A DNA stretch of 41,646 nt, taken from Candidatus Villigracilaceae bacterium. GTDB taxonomy: Bacteria; Chloroflexota; Anaerolineae; Anaerolineales; Villigracilaceae. Below, piece by piece: positions 32,394-39,840 of the stretch. The stretch spans positions 1 through 41,646 of the forward strand of contig JAPKMP010000029.1 in NCBI GenBank assembly GCA_026645935.1. The letters are read 5' to 3'. The position numbers and the translations under genes are program-made. Each line of letters opens with the position of its first letter. The stretch's first letter is position 1. The notes under the pieces are model-generated. The model did not search any database. It was not told the origin of the DNA and worked only from the letters and a program-made list of their open reading frames with translations.

Positions 32394-32815
32394 AGACGTT
32401 TCAAACAAAAGGTTATTTCTTTCGGCAGGCTGCGATCATCACGTTGATCTCAGGAATGTATCTGCACGTCACCAGCCTGTTCATAGGGCGAGATTTGCTT
32501 CGGCAATACATCCTGACCCCAGGGTTCGATATGGCGCTTGCAATCCCCATGACCTATGCCGGGATCGTCGGATGGATTTCCTGGAAACAGGTTTCGTTCG
32601 AGCATGGCTGGCAAAAGTTTTTATATGGGTTCATCCTGGTCTACTTCACGATCAGCATCCCGATCCATGTACAGACCTTACTGACCCAGAGCACCGCGTA
32701 TATCAATGCCTTTCCCGACTGGTACAGTTACTTTGTGCTTGCCTTGATGTCAGCCATGCTGGTGTTCATTTTGAATTTGAGCTATAAGGCGGATCAGGCT
32801 AAGATCATAAAATGA
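32390..32815 (+). CDS. Four-helix membrane protein of unknown function
   Basis: A 141-residue membrane protein with four helices (about 13-30, 48-63, 75-95 and 112-130). AAGGAG lies 8 nt before the ATG. It does not visibly resemble the preceding 141-residue protein beyond size and topology. It overlaps the ABC ATPase gene by 4 bp (ATGA), so they are translationally coupled. Confidence 0.7.
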   Translation: MKTFQTKGYFFRQAAIITLISGMYLHVTSLFIGRDLLRQYILTPGFDMALAIPMTYAGIVGWISWKQVSFEHGWQKFLYGFILVYFTISIPIHVQTLLTQSTAYINAFPDWYSYFVLALMSAMLVFILNLSYKADQAKIIK

Positions 32816-33831
32816 ACCTACTTGTAAATGCAACCGGTCTCAAAAAATCCTTCGGCGAAACCCATGCCGTCGACGGTGTTTCTCTCCAAATCCCCCCCGG
32901 CGAAATTTATGGACTCGTCGGGTCTGACGGCGCGGGAAAAACCACCACCATGCGCCTGCTGGTCGGCGCGTTGAAACCCGATTACGGCTCCATCGAAGTC
33001 TGCGGCTATGACGTGTTGAAGGAAACCGAAGATGCGCGATCGCAGATCGGCTACCTCTCACAGCGGTTCTCCATGTACGAAGACCTGACCGTGCTGGAGA
33101 ACATCCGCTTCTTCGCCGAAGTGCGTGGACTTTCCTCCTCCGAATGGCTTCCGCGTTCGATGGAAATATTGGAATTCGTCGGCTTGGATAAATTCAAAGA
33201 CCGCCGCGCCGGGCAGCTCTCCGGCGGCATGAAACAGAAACTTGGGCTTGCCTCCGCGCTGGTCACTCGTCCGCGTTTGCTTTTGTTGGATGAACCCACC
33301 ACTGGCGTTGATCCCGTCACCCGGCAGGATTTCTGGCAGCTTGTCATCAAACTTGTAGCGACACCTCTCACACCAACCCCTCTCCCTGAGGGAAAGAGGC
33401 AAGGGGCGAGGGAGGAAGGCGTCTCCGTCATCATCTCCAGCCCCTACATGGACGAAGCCTCCCGCTGTCATCGCGTTGGATTTATGAAAAACGGACAGAT
33501 CATCGCCGAAGACACGCCGTCCAATTTGCGCGCGCGACTCAACGGGCGGGTGCTCGAACTGCGCGGCTCCCCGCTCGATACGCTTCGTCACGTCGCTCAT
33601 GCGGATGTGGATGTGGAAGACGTGCAAGCCTTTGGAGATCGATTGCACATCCGCGTGGGCGAAGGAAAATCGAAGGCGGTACTGAAGCGCTTGAAGGCTG
33701 AGATCAAACAGGCGGGCGGTCGTGTGGACGAACTGCGCTCTGTGCCGCCCGTGCTCGAAGATGTATTTATCGCGTTATCGGACCATGAATATGTTGGTGC
33801 GTCGCCCACCCTGGAAAGGAATGAATCATGA
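32812..33831 (+). CDS. ABC exporter ATPase 1 (YbhF N-half-like) with repeat insertion
   Basis: A 339-residue ABC ATPase. Walker A is GSDGAGKT (37-44), Q84 forms the Q loop, the signature is LSGGM (136-140), and Walker B LLLLDEPTTG has D160/E161. The H-loop histidine is replaced by proline (P211 in SSPYMDEA). Between Walker B and that loop lies an extra stretch of about 20 residues (about 182-203, TPLTPTPLPEG and on) encoded by a palindromic repeat. It pairs with the second ATPase at 34266, like the two halves of YbhF, which are fused in E. coli. It overlaps both neighbours by 4 bp. Confidence 0.88.
   Translation: MNLLVNATGLKKSFGETHAVDGVSLQIPPGEIYGLVGSDGAGKTTTMRLLVGALKPDYGSIEVCGYDVLKETEDARSQIGYLSQRFSMYEDLTVLENIRFFAEVRGLSSSEWLPRSMEILEFVGLDKFKDRRAGQLSGGMKQKLGLASALVTRPRLLLLDEPTTGVDPVTRQDFWQLVIKLVATPLTPTPLPEGKRQGAREEGVSVIISSPYMDEASRCHRVGFMKNGQIIAEDTPSNLRARLNGRVLELRGSPLDTLRHVAHADVDVEDVQAFGDRLHIRVGEGKSKAVLKRLKAEIKQAGGRVDELRSVPPVLEDVFIALSDHEYVGASPTLERNES
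33361..33420. repeat. REP-like palindromic repeat, copy 2 (inside ABC ATPase gene)
   Basis: CCTCTCCCTGAGGG with AGAGG forms an imperfect hairpin, followed by CAAGGGGCGAGGG. It keeps the reading frame of the ATPase and adds about 20 residues. Its right half matches the intergenic copy at 29900-29944. Confidence 0.75.
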
Positions 33832-34265
33832 TTAACCTCGATTTCAACGCATTGATCGACCGTCCTCAAAAGGATGTCTTTGCATTTGTTGCCAACCCCA
33901 ATAACATGTCGAAGTGGAATTCCGCTGTTGTAGGTTTGGAACAGATTACGCCGGGCGCAGTGGGCACAGGGATAAAATTCAAAAGCATCGGCGAAATGAT
34001 GGGACGCCGCATCGAAGGCGAAATGCAGATCACCGCTTATGAACCTGATACGAAATGCGGCTTTCAGATCAATGCTGGACCCATGCAGGTCAACATCACG
34101 CTTTCCTTCAAGACCGTCGGCACGGGCACGAAGATCAATCTTAATGCGCAGGGCAACCCTGGCGGTTTGTTCAAACTTGCCGAAGGCGTGCTTGCGGGTC
34201 GGGTCAAAGCCATGATGGAAGAAAACCTTGCCCGCCTGAAAACTGTCCTTGAAAAGGGAGCGTAA
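33828..34265 (+). CDS. SRPBCC (polyketide cyclase/CoxG-like) protein
   Basis: A 145-residue START-like helix-grip protein. It begins INLDFNALIDRPQKDVFAFV and WNSAV, the usual opening of the fold, followed by seven strands and a long C-terminal helix (about 115-143). Such proteins bind hydrophobic ligands in a deep cavity. Lying between the two ATPase genes (4-bp overlap upstream, directly abutting start downstream), it may bind the exported compound, but this is inferred from position. Confidence 0.8.
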   Translation: MINLDFNALIDRPQKDVFAFVANPNNMSKWNSAVVGLEQITPGAVGTGIKFKSIGEMMGRRIEGEMQITAYEPDTKCGFQINAGPMQVNITLSFKTVGTGTKINLNAQGNPGGLFKLAEGVLAGRVKAMMEENLARLKTVLEKGA

Positions 34266-35171
34266 ATGTCTTTACCTGTCATCTACGTCGAAAATCTCAC
34301 GCGGCGCTTCGGCGATTTCGTCGCGGTGGATCACGTCAACTTTGAAGTGAACGCGGGCGAGGTGGTCGGTTATCTCGGACCGAACGGTTCGGGCAAGACC
34401 ACCACCATCCGCATGCTGCTGGGTCTGCTTGCGCCCAGCGAAGGCGAGGCGACGGTGCTTGGTTATGATGTCGTCCGTCAGAGCGAGGAAGTCCGCGCGC
34501 GGGTGGGGTACATGTCGCAGAAGTTTGCGATTTACGACGACCTGACCACATTGGAAAACCTGACCTTCTACGGCGGCGTCTATGGCATTACGGATAAAGG
34601 CCGCATCACGCAGACGTTGGAACTGGTCGGCCTTACCGGGCATGAATCCACGCTGACGAGGGATCTCTCCACCGGGTGGCGTCAGCGGCTGGCGCTTGCC
34701 ATCGCGCTTGTCCATCAACCCAAATTGCTCTTCCTCGACGAACCCACATCGGGAGTCGACCCCACCGCCCGCCGCGCCTTCTGGGATTTGATCTATCAAC
34801 TCGCCGAAAATGGCGTGACCATCTTCGTCACCACGCATTACATGGACGAAGCCGAATACTGCGAACGCGTGGGCGTAATGCGCGACGGCAAATTATTGGC
34901 GATGGACACGCCGACGAATTTGAAAAAGTCCATTATCAAAGGGGATGTGTGGGAAGTGTTTGCGCATCCGCTCGAGCTGGGATTGGAACACCTGCATGAA
35001 CTGGAAGGCGTGGAACGCGTCGGGTTGGCGGGTGACCATTTACGGGTCATCAGCCAACGGGTCAGCGATGAGGCGATGCAAAACTTATTGAGGAGGAAAA
35101 AAATTCAGGTGGAAAAAATCGAGAGGGGGGAACCCACCCTGGAGGATGTCTTTTTGGCGTTGGCGAAATGA
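34266..35171 (+). CDS. ABC exporter ATPase 2 (YbhF C-half-like)
   Basis: A 301-residue ABC ATPase. Walker A is GPNGSGKT (38-45), Walker B LLFLDEPTSG has D158/E159, and the switch histidine H191 (THYMDEA) is intact. The signature is changed to LSTGW (134-138) instead of LSGGQ. ATPase 1 has a sound signature but no switch histidine. The pair thus looks like a heterodimer with one normal and one degenerate site. The start abuts the SRPBCC stop codon. It is the last gene of the operon. Confidence 0.88.
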   Translation: MSLPVIYVENLTRRFGDFVAVDHVNFEVNAGEVVGYLGPNGSGKTTTIRMLLGLLAPSEGEATVLGYDVVRQSEEVRARVGYMSQKFAIYDDLTTLENLTFYGGVYGITDKGRITQTLELVGLTGHESTLTRDLSTGWRQRLALAIALVHQPKLLFLDEPTSGVDPTARRAFWDLIYQLAENGVTIFVTTHYMDEAEYCERVGVMRDGKLLAMDTPTNLKKSIIKGDVWEVFAHPLELGLEHLHELEGVERVGLAGDHLRVISQRVSDEAMQNLLRRKKIQVEKIERGEPTLEDVFLALAK

Positions 35172-35172
35172 T

Positions 35173-35212
35173 ATGTCATTGCGAAGAGCAAGGACGCTCC
35201 TCGCAATGACAT
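35173..35212. repeat. Palindromic dispersed-type repeat / terminator hairpin
   Basis: ATGTCATTGCGA (35173-35184) pairs with TCGCAATGACAT (35201-35212), 12 bp perfect, then one mismatch and GAGC/GCTC. The GTCATTGCGA core is the kind of short repeat found scattered in many bacterial genomes. It sits at the convergent end of the exporter operon and pspC and may terminate both. Confidence 0.75.
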
Positions 35213-35217
35213 GGTGG

Positions 35218-35409
35218 TTACTGTTCGGGGGTGACGATCGCCATAATGAGATAGACCAGCAGCATGGCGCCGTTGAAGGTGAAGAATCCCAGCACGAATA
35301 ACAGCCGGATGACGGTGGGGTCGATGTTGAGATAGTCGCCCAAACCGGCACAGACACCCGCGATCATACGGTTGGATTTGCTCCGCGTGAGTACTTTGAT
35401 ATCGCTCAT
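35218..35409 (-). CDS. PspC-domain membrane protein
   Basis: A 63-residue PspC protein: basic start (LTRSKSNRMIAGVCAGLGDY, the family's signature), then one membrane helix (about 36-58). PspC proteins take part in envelope-stress responses, though short stand-alone forms are of unknown role. AAAGGAG is 6 nt before the ATG. No other psp genes are in the window. Confidence 0.88.
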   Translation of the reverse strand: MSDIKVLTRSKSNRMIAGVCAGLGDYLNIDPTVIRLLFVLGFFTFNGAMLLVYLIMAIVTPEQ

Positions 35410-35468
35410 TGTTCGCTCCTTTCGTAATATCTACTTGCTTTACGCAGGCAAACGAAAAGAGTTGCGGG

Positions 35469-35828
35469 TTATTTGTATTTCCTTCCCTCCAGATAATTGG
35501 CGATTGCCGCATACAATAGAAACATGCCCAACGCAATGAACAACGCCGCCTGTAAGCCGAGCCATTTCAACTGCCACAAGCCGAAACCTGCAAACGCCGC
35601 ACCGACCAGCCCATAGAACGTGGCATTTCGCATGTAAACCGAGCCGACGCGTTCCGATTGGAATAAACTGCGGGCGGTTAGTTTTTCCAGTTTGTGGGTT
35701 TCCTCCTCGTGGCGGTTTTTACAGGCAAGCACATCGTCCGCCATAGCGGCGCAATCGGAGCAAAGTCCGCGCTGACAGTATTTACAGATGCCAACAGCTG
35801 GGTCAGCCGGATGGTAGAAACAGTTCAT
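35469..35828 (-). CDS. B-box zinc-finger membrane protein
   Basis: A 119-residue protein. Its first 40 residues carry a B-box-like zinc-binding pattern: C3, H6, C15, C18, C23, C26, C36 and H40. Two membrane helices follow (about 69-84 and 90-108) and a basic tail. Zinc binding is inferred from the spacing. Its ATG follows the YjbQ stop codon after 1 bp, so it is co-transcribed with yjbQ. Confidence 0.8.
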   Translation of the reverse strand: MNCFYHPADPAVGICKYCQRGLCSDCAAMADDVLACKNRHEEETHKLEKLTARSLFQSERVGSVYMRNATFYGLVGAAFAGFGLWQLKWLGLQAALFIALGMFLLYAAIANYLEGRKYK

Positions 35829-35829
35829 A

Positions 35830-36249
35830 TCATTCTCCGATCACCTGCAAGATCAATTCCCTTTTGCGGGGTTTGTTATCGAAATCCACGAAGATGATCT
35901 GCTGCCAGGTGCCGAGCGTCAGGCGCCTGGCAATGAAGGGAATGGTTAATGAAGGTCCAAGCATGCTGGCGCGTACATGGCTGTGACCGTTTCCGTCGCC
36001 CCACCTCGAGTTGTGGGCATACTCGCGATTTGGCGGGATGATCTCATCGAAGAGGCGTTTCAGGTCGCTCAACGCACCAGCTTCATATTCGATGGTCGTC
36101 ACGCCGCTTGTGGAGGATTGGCAGAAGATCGTTACAATCCCGTTCGTGATCCCGCTTCGCGCGACCTGGCTGGCGACCTGATCAGTAATATCATGAATGT
36201 CTGCATTTCCCCGCGCAGACAAATGAATGCTTAAGGATTTTACCGTCAT
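35830..36249 (-). CDS. yjbQ: YjbQ family protein (UPF0047)
   Basis: A 139-residue YjbQ/UPF0047 protein. Hallmarks are TSGVTTIEYEAG and GNGHSHVRASMLG with clustered histidines, then LGTWQQIIFVDFD. The family has weak thiamine-phosphate synthase activity and its true role is unsettled. TATAAT lies exactly 6 nt before the ATG and overlaps the stop codon of the upstream GyrI-like gene, so there is a promoter at the end of that gene and no ribosome-binding site. Confidence 0.9.
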   Translation of the reverse strand: MTVKSLSIHLSARGNADIHDITDQVASQVARSGITNGIVTIFCQSSTSGVTTIEYEAGALSDLKRLFDEIIPPNREYAHNSRWGDGNGHSHVRASMLGPSLTIPFIARRLTLGTWQQIIFVDFDNKPRKRELILQVIGE

Positions 36250-36255
36250 GCCCCG

Positions 36256-36284
36256 ATTATATCTTTACAACCGGGTGTCTCAAT
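36256..36284 (-). promoter_or_regulatory. Promoter of yjbQ, leaderless
   Basis: TATAAT (36256-36261) is 6 nt from the ATG and TTGAGA (36278-36283) lies 16 bp further upstream. The -10 box contains the stop codon of the GyrI-like gene. Confidence 0.6.
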
Positions 36285-36904
36285 ACGGTCTTCATCTTTT
36301 CGGGTGCAGCCTTGCGTGGGTCGCTCATGTAAATTTCGTGATGCCTGCCGCCAATCGGTCCGACGGTATCCTTGAGCCCGTTCATTGCCATGAATTCCTT
36401 CATCCGGTCGATGGTGGCGGGTTCGGTGGCGTAGGGTCCGATGTGCATGGTTTGAACACACAGACCTTCCTCGAAGTGGGTCAACCGCGCTTTGTTGAGA
36501 GCATCTGTCTCGCCTTTCTTCTTGCGAACTTGTTCGCGCGCTTCCTCGAATATCTCCGGAGTGACAATGTCTGGCTGCATGATCATCAATGTGTAGAACC
36601 AGTTATCCTTTCTAAAGATGTCAAAGTTGCCGTCCTCCACCCACCACAAACCTTCCAATGCCATGACCGGATAATCGATGGCGTTCGTCTCGCGCTTCTT
36701 GAACATGAACTTGAGCGTATACGATAGGCTGTACAACGCCTGAGTCGCCTCTGCAAAGGCAGGTGACTTGCCTGGTTCTGATCCCTTCTCGATAAAGCCG
36801 TCGATCATGGCAAATTGCAGGTTTGGTACTTGCAGCGCCTCGATCTTCTTCGCCGAGGGCTGGTAGAGCGATTTGTACTGTTTTTTTAGGTCAAGGACTT
36901 TCAT
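36257..36904 (-). CDS. GyrI-like small-molecule-binding protein
   Basis: A 215-residue protein of the GyrI-like (SOUL/AraC-effector fold) domain family. LEGLWWVEDG, FYTLMIMQPD and VQTMHIGPYATE (the usual hydrophobic pocket segment) and HHEIYMSDPR near the C-terminus are typical. It binds small molecules in relatives. The start is the ATG at 36904 with GGAGG 5 nt upstream; the longer frame lacks this. It begins 1 bp after the GNAT-YoaP stop codon. Confidence 0.8.
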   Translation of the reverse strand: MKVLDLKKQYKSLYQPSAKKIEALQVPNLQFAMIDGFIEKGSEPGKSPAFAEATQALYSLSYTLKFMFKKRETNAIDYPVMALEGLWWVEDGNFDIFRKDNWFYTLMIMQPDIVTPEIFEEAREQVRKKKGETDALNKARLTHFEEGLCVQTMHIGPYATEPATIDRMKEFMAMNGLKDTVGPIGGRHHEIYMSDPRKAAPEKMKTVLRHPVVKI

Positions 36905-36905
36905 G

Positions 36906-37709
36906 TCAACCTCCGTTGTTTCTTTCCTGCAGCAGTTTATCGAAATCTTTTTCGAGCAGGTATTGATAGGCGAGCGGCTTGCTGTCCAATACCGTGCCGA
37001 AGACGCCATATGCGAACGGAGAACGTTCCTGCACTTCCTTCGCCGTTTTCAGTTCGACCACTTTGGATTCGATACCGCGCGACTCTGCGAAGGTCAGGAT
37101 GGCGTTCGTCCCATTCTCGATATAGGGACATTGCGGCGTGCGGATGATCGTCAACCCGCGACCGAAGGCTTTGGCGCGTGCGTCCCAGTCACTGGGCAGA
37201 GTCGGCTCAGAGCCTGTCCTGAGCGCAGTCGAAGGGGCGGACTCGAACCGATTAACCATCAATTGAAACGATGGCGGCGCCGAAGCCACTTCCGTGAATC
37301 CGTTGCGTTCAAAGATTTCCTTTCCAACCAGCCAGGTGAGACTGCTGGTGAGCATGGCGACCCCTTTCAACTTTTGCGCATGGGTATCCTTGATACATTC
37401 ATCGATCAGGGCCTTGCCGTAGCCCTTGCCTTTGCCTTTTCCCACCACCCAAAGGCAGTGGATGAACATATATCCTTTTGCCTTGACCGCGCGCCAGGCA
37501 AACTCTCCGGGGATGTATTCGATGAAGGCGGTGTCGCGCCCGCCGGTCTCGTGAATTACCTTGATCTTCATGCCTTCCTCGAATCGCGATTCGAGCCAGT
37601 CGCGTTTTTGTTTGTAGCCCGGTTCCTTGCGCTTGCTCATGTAGCAAAAGAAGCCGGACTCGTCCAAGTTGCCTGCATTTACTGATTTGATTTCAAATTT
37701 TACTTTCAT
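36906..37709 (-). CDS. GNAT-YoaP fusion protein with repeat insertion
   Basis: A 267-residue protein: an N-terminal GNAT acetyltransferase-like domain (about 1-145; the acetyl-CoA loop is GKGKGKGYGKALI) and a C-terminal YoaP/thioredoxin-like domain (about 178-265) with TPQCPYIENG as its active-site-like stretch. The linker includes SAPSTALRTG, which is encoded by a dispersed repeat at 37207-37238. AGAGG lies 5 nt before the ATG at 37707-37709. The acceptor is unknown. It is 10 bp downstream of the S33 peptidase gene. Confidence 0.8.
   Translation of the reverse strand: MKVKFEIKSVNAGNLDESGFFCYMSKRKEPGYKQKRDWLESRFEEGMKIKVIHETGGRDTAFIEYIPGEFAWRAVKAKGYMFIHCLWVVGKGKGKGYGKALIDECIKDTHAQKLKGVAMLTSSLTWLVGKEIFERNGFTEVASAPPSFQLMVNRFESAPSTALRTGSEPTLPSDWDARAKAFGRGLTIIRTPQCPYIENGTNAILTFAESRGIESKVVELKTAKEVQERSPFAYGVFGTVLDSKPLAYQYLLEKDFDKLLQERNNGG
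37207..37238. repeat. Dispersed-type repeat inside the GNAT-YoaP gene
   Basis: The element with core CCTGTCCTGAGCGCAGTCGA is a short repeat seen in many bacterial genomes. Here it is in frame in the linker between two domains. Confidence 0.65.
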
Positions 37710-37719
37710 GTTACCTCTT

Positions 37720-38793
37720 TTATTTCTCGGCGGAAAGAAAGTCCGCGACGATCTTGGCAAATTCGTCCGGCTGTTCTTTGAATGAGAAGTGACCGGCGTT
37801 TTCGAGCACGACAAATTCGGCATTGGGGATTGCCTCTTGATACCCGCGGCTGGCGGCTTCGCTTTGCAGGTCATCTGTGCCGTGGATGACCAGCACGGGG
37901 GCGGTGACAGCTTTGAACGCATCGCGGTAGTCATGTTGCTGCCCCATGCTGACGTATTGCGCCCACACCATCCATCCGCCGGATCTTCCCTGGGGCGGCA
38001 TCTGGGCGGGGACATCCACCACCTGGATGTAATACTCCCCAAATTGCTCGTTCATTGCCACCAGGTCATCTTCCGATTTTTGGAAGAGCGCGTTGAAATC
38101 CATGTACTCGGCCATGAATTCATCGAACTCGGCTTGTTGATCGGCGGGGAGCTTTTCTCGCACCGAGGTGAACAAGTCGCTTTCTTCGTCCGGCTGCGGC
38201 ATGACCAGCATATTAGCCGGGGAGATCAGGATCAGTGCCTCGACATGTTCGGGAAACTCCGCCGCATAAAGTGATGCAAGAAATCCGCCCCAGGAGTGAC
38301 CGATGAGGATCAATTTGTCATCCCCCAAAATCTGGCGGATGCGTTCGATGTCCGCGATCTGTGCCCCCAAACCGAGAGTCTTGTCGAGCGTCATCATGTT
38401 TTCATACATGTTCTGCGACTCGAAACGGTCGATCGGTCTGGTGGATTCGCCACAGCCGCGTTGGTCGTAATAGTGGAATTGAAATTCACCGGTTAGCGGC
38501 GCGAGTCCGCTCATCGGCTCGAGGAAGGGCAGTCCCGGTCCGCCGTGAATGACGAGCACGTTACGACCCTCTCCAACGGCAAAGTGATGAAGTTCGATCC
38601 CCGGCTCGACGAGCCAGGTTTCGGAGTTTTGCAATTGTTCCGGCGGTGTGAGCGGCGCGTATAGGTTTTTTTCGCTCCGAACCATGCCTGGCATGTACAA
38701 CGGCTGCGTGGACATATACCAAATCCCGCCCAGGACAAGAATTATCACAGAGAGAATGACTCCCAAAGTGATGAACAAAAATTTTCGTTTCAT
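37720..38793 (-). CDS. Membrane-anchored alpha/beta hydrolase (proline iminopeptidase-like, S33)
   Basis: A 357-residue alpha/beta hydrolase. One N-terminal helix (about 6-25) anchors it with the catalytic part outside. HGGPG (83-87) forms the oxyanion hole, S167 in GHSWGG is the nucleophile, and the acid is probably in HGTDDLQ with the histidine in NAGHFSF. The HGGPG plus DQRGCGES pattern is that of prolyl iminopeptidases. AAGGAAAGATC lies before the ATG. It is the second gene after the WYL regulator. Confidence 0.85.
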   Translation of the reverse strand: MKRKFLFITLGVILSVIILVLGGIWYMSTQPLYMPGMVRSEKNLYAPLTPPEQLQNSETWLVEPGIELHHFAVGEGRNVLVIHGGPGLPFLEPMSGLAPLTGEFQFHYYDQRGCGESTRPIDRFESQNMYENMMTLDKTLGLGAQIADIERIRQILGDDKLILIGHSWGGFLASLYAAEFPEHVEALILISPANMLVMPQPDEESDLFTSVREKLPADQQAEFDEFMAEYMDFNALFQKSEDDLVAMNEQFGEYYIQVVDVPAQMPPQGRSGGWMVWAQYVSMGQQHDYRDAFKAVTAPVLVIHGTDDLQSEAASRGYQEAIPNAEFVVLENAGHFSFKEQPDEFAKIVADFLSAEK

Positions 38794-38808
38794 GATCTTT
38801 CCTTTTTA

Positions 38809-39762
38809 TCAGCCATATTTACTTTTCGTTTCTTCAAGCCATTCTGCCACCATCGTTCGCAACTCCGGCGGTTCCAATACCTCCACGGCTGGACCATACA
38901 TCAACGCGGAACTCGCCGCCCATTCGAGCGTGGGGGCGTGGAATGTGACCTTCACCGAGCCATCCGCTTGCGGCTCGACGATGCGCCAGTAGGATTGATT
39001 GCCCGCGACCAGATTGGCGAATTCCGCTTCAAAGCGCAGGAGAGCGGTGATCTGGGGCTGTGCCTGCATTTCATTCTTCAGATATTCCTGCAAATCGAAA
39101 TCGGCGGGTTTGGTGAAGGATGTCACCAACAACGAAACTTCGGCGATCCGATCGATACGAAACGTGCGGACTTCTTTATGCACATGGCAGAAGCCGATGA
39201 CGTACCACCAGCCCCAGCGATGGACGAGCGCAAATGGGTCGAGTCCGCGCTTGGCGGGATGCGGCACCTGACTGCTTTGGTAATTCATTTCCACGCCCCG
39301 GTGTTCGCGGATGGCGCGGCGGAGTTTTTCGAGGATGGGCGTCTGCGCCTTCAAATCCGCGCGGTGCATACCGGTGGCAACCAGCGACCCGCGCGCCCAC
39401 GCCACTTCACGCGCCTGTTCTTCGGGCAGAAGGTTCTCCAGTTTTGCAAGCGCGCCTTGAGCGGCATCACGATATAAGTCGCCCCACAATTCCCGCACCA
39501 GACCCGTTCCCAGCACCACGGCTACGGCTTCTTCCAGGGTGAAAACCAGCGGCGGCATTTTGTATCCGCGCAAGAGCGAGAATCCGCCGTACGGTCCACG
39601 CTCCGAATAGACGGGGATTCCCATTTCATCGAGCATCTCGAAATATCGGTGGACGGTGCGCAGAGACACGCCCAATTTCTCTGCCAGTGCCGACGCTTTC
39701 TGGTTGGGCTGGTTTTGCAGGAGGAAAATAAGCGTGATGAGGCGGGTGGCTGTGGTGTGCAT
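38809..39762 (-). CDS. WYL-domain transcriptional regulator (YafY type)
   Basis: A 317-residue regulator: N-terminal winged HTH (about 5-60, SLRTVHRYFEML recognition region), WYL domain (about 140-215, containing WWYVIGFCH) and WCX-like C-terminal domain (about 230-315). WYL proteins sense ligands or nucleic acid and regulate nearby genes. It heads the operon with the S33 peptidase and GNAT genes. AAGGATG lies about 8 nt before the ATG. Confidence 0.88.
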   Translation of the reverse strand: MHTTATRLITLIFLLQNQPNQKASALAEKLGVSLRTVHRYFEMLDEMGIPVYSERGPYGGFSLLRGYKMPPLVFTLEEAVAVVLGTGLVRELWGDLYRDAAQGALAKLENLLPEEQAREVAWARGSLVATGMHRADLKAQTPILEKLRRAIREHRGVEMNYQSSQVPHPAKRGLDPFALVHRWGWWYVIGFCHVHKEVRTFRIDRIAEVSLLVTSFTKPADFDLQEYLKNEMQAQPQITALLRFEAEFANLVAGNQSYWRIVEPQADGSVKVTFHAPTLEWAASSALMYGPAVEVLEPPELRTMVAEWLEETKSKYG

Positions 39763-39788
39763 GTGTCACATCCTTGAGAAATATAAAA

Positions 39789-39819
39789 CGGGTATATGTC
39801 AAATCATGACATATACCCG
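39789..39819. terminator. 13-bp palindrome between dinB and the WYL gene
   Basis: CGGGTATATGTCA pairs with TGACATATACCCG around a 5-nt loop. On the minus strand it is followed by TTTTATATTT, as in a terminator for dinB. It also lies 27 bp before the WYL regulator's ATG, so it could instead be that regulator's operator. Both roles are possible. Confidence 0.6.
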
Positions 39820-39840
39820 CAGACGAAAATACTAACCTTC

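Noticed and set aside
36906-38042. A longer 378-residue frame extending the GNAT-YoaP gene upstream
   Set aside because: The extension lies in another frame across the S33 peptidase gene, which has a full catalytic triad; ATG 37709 has its own ribosome-binding site and matches the domain start.
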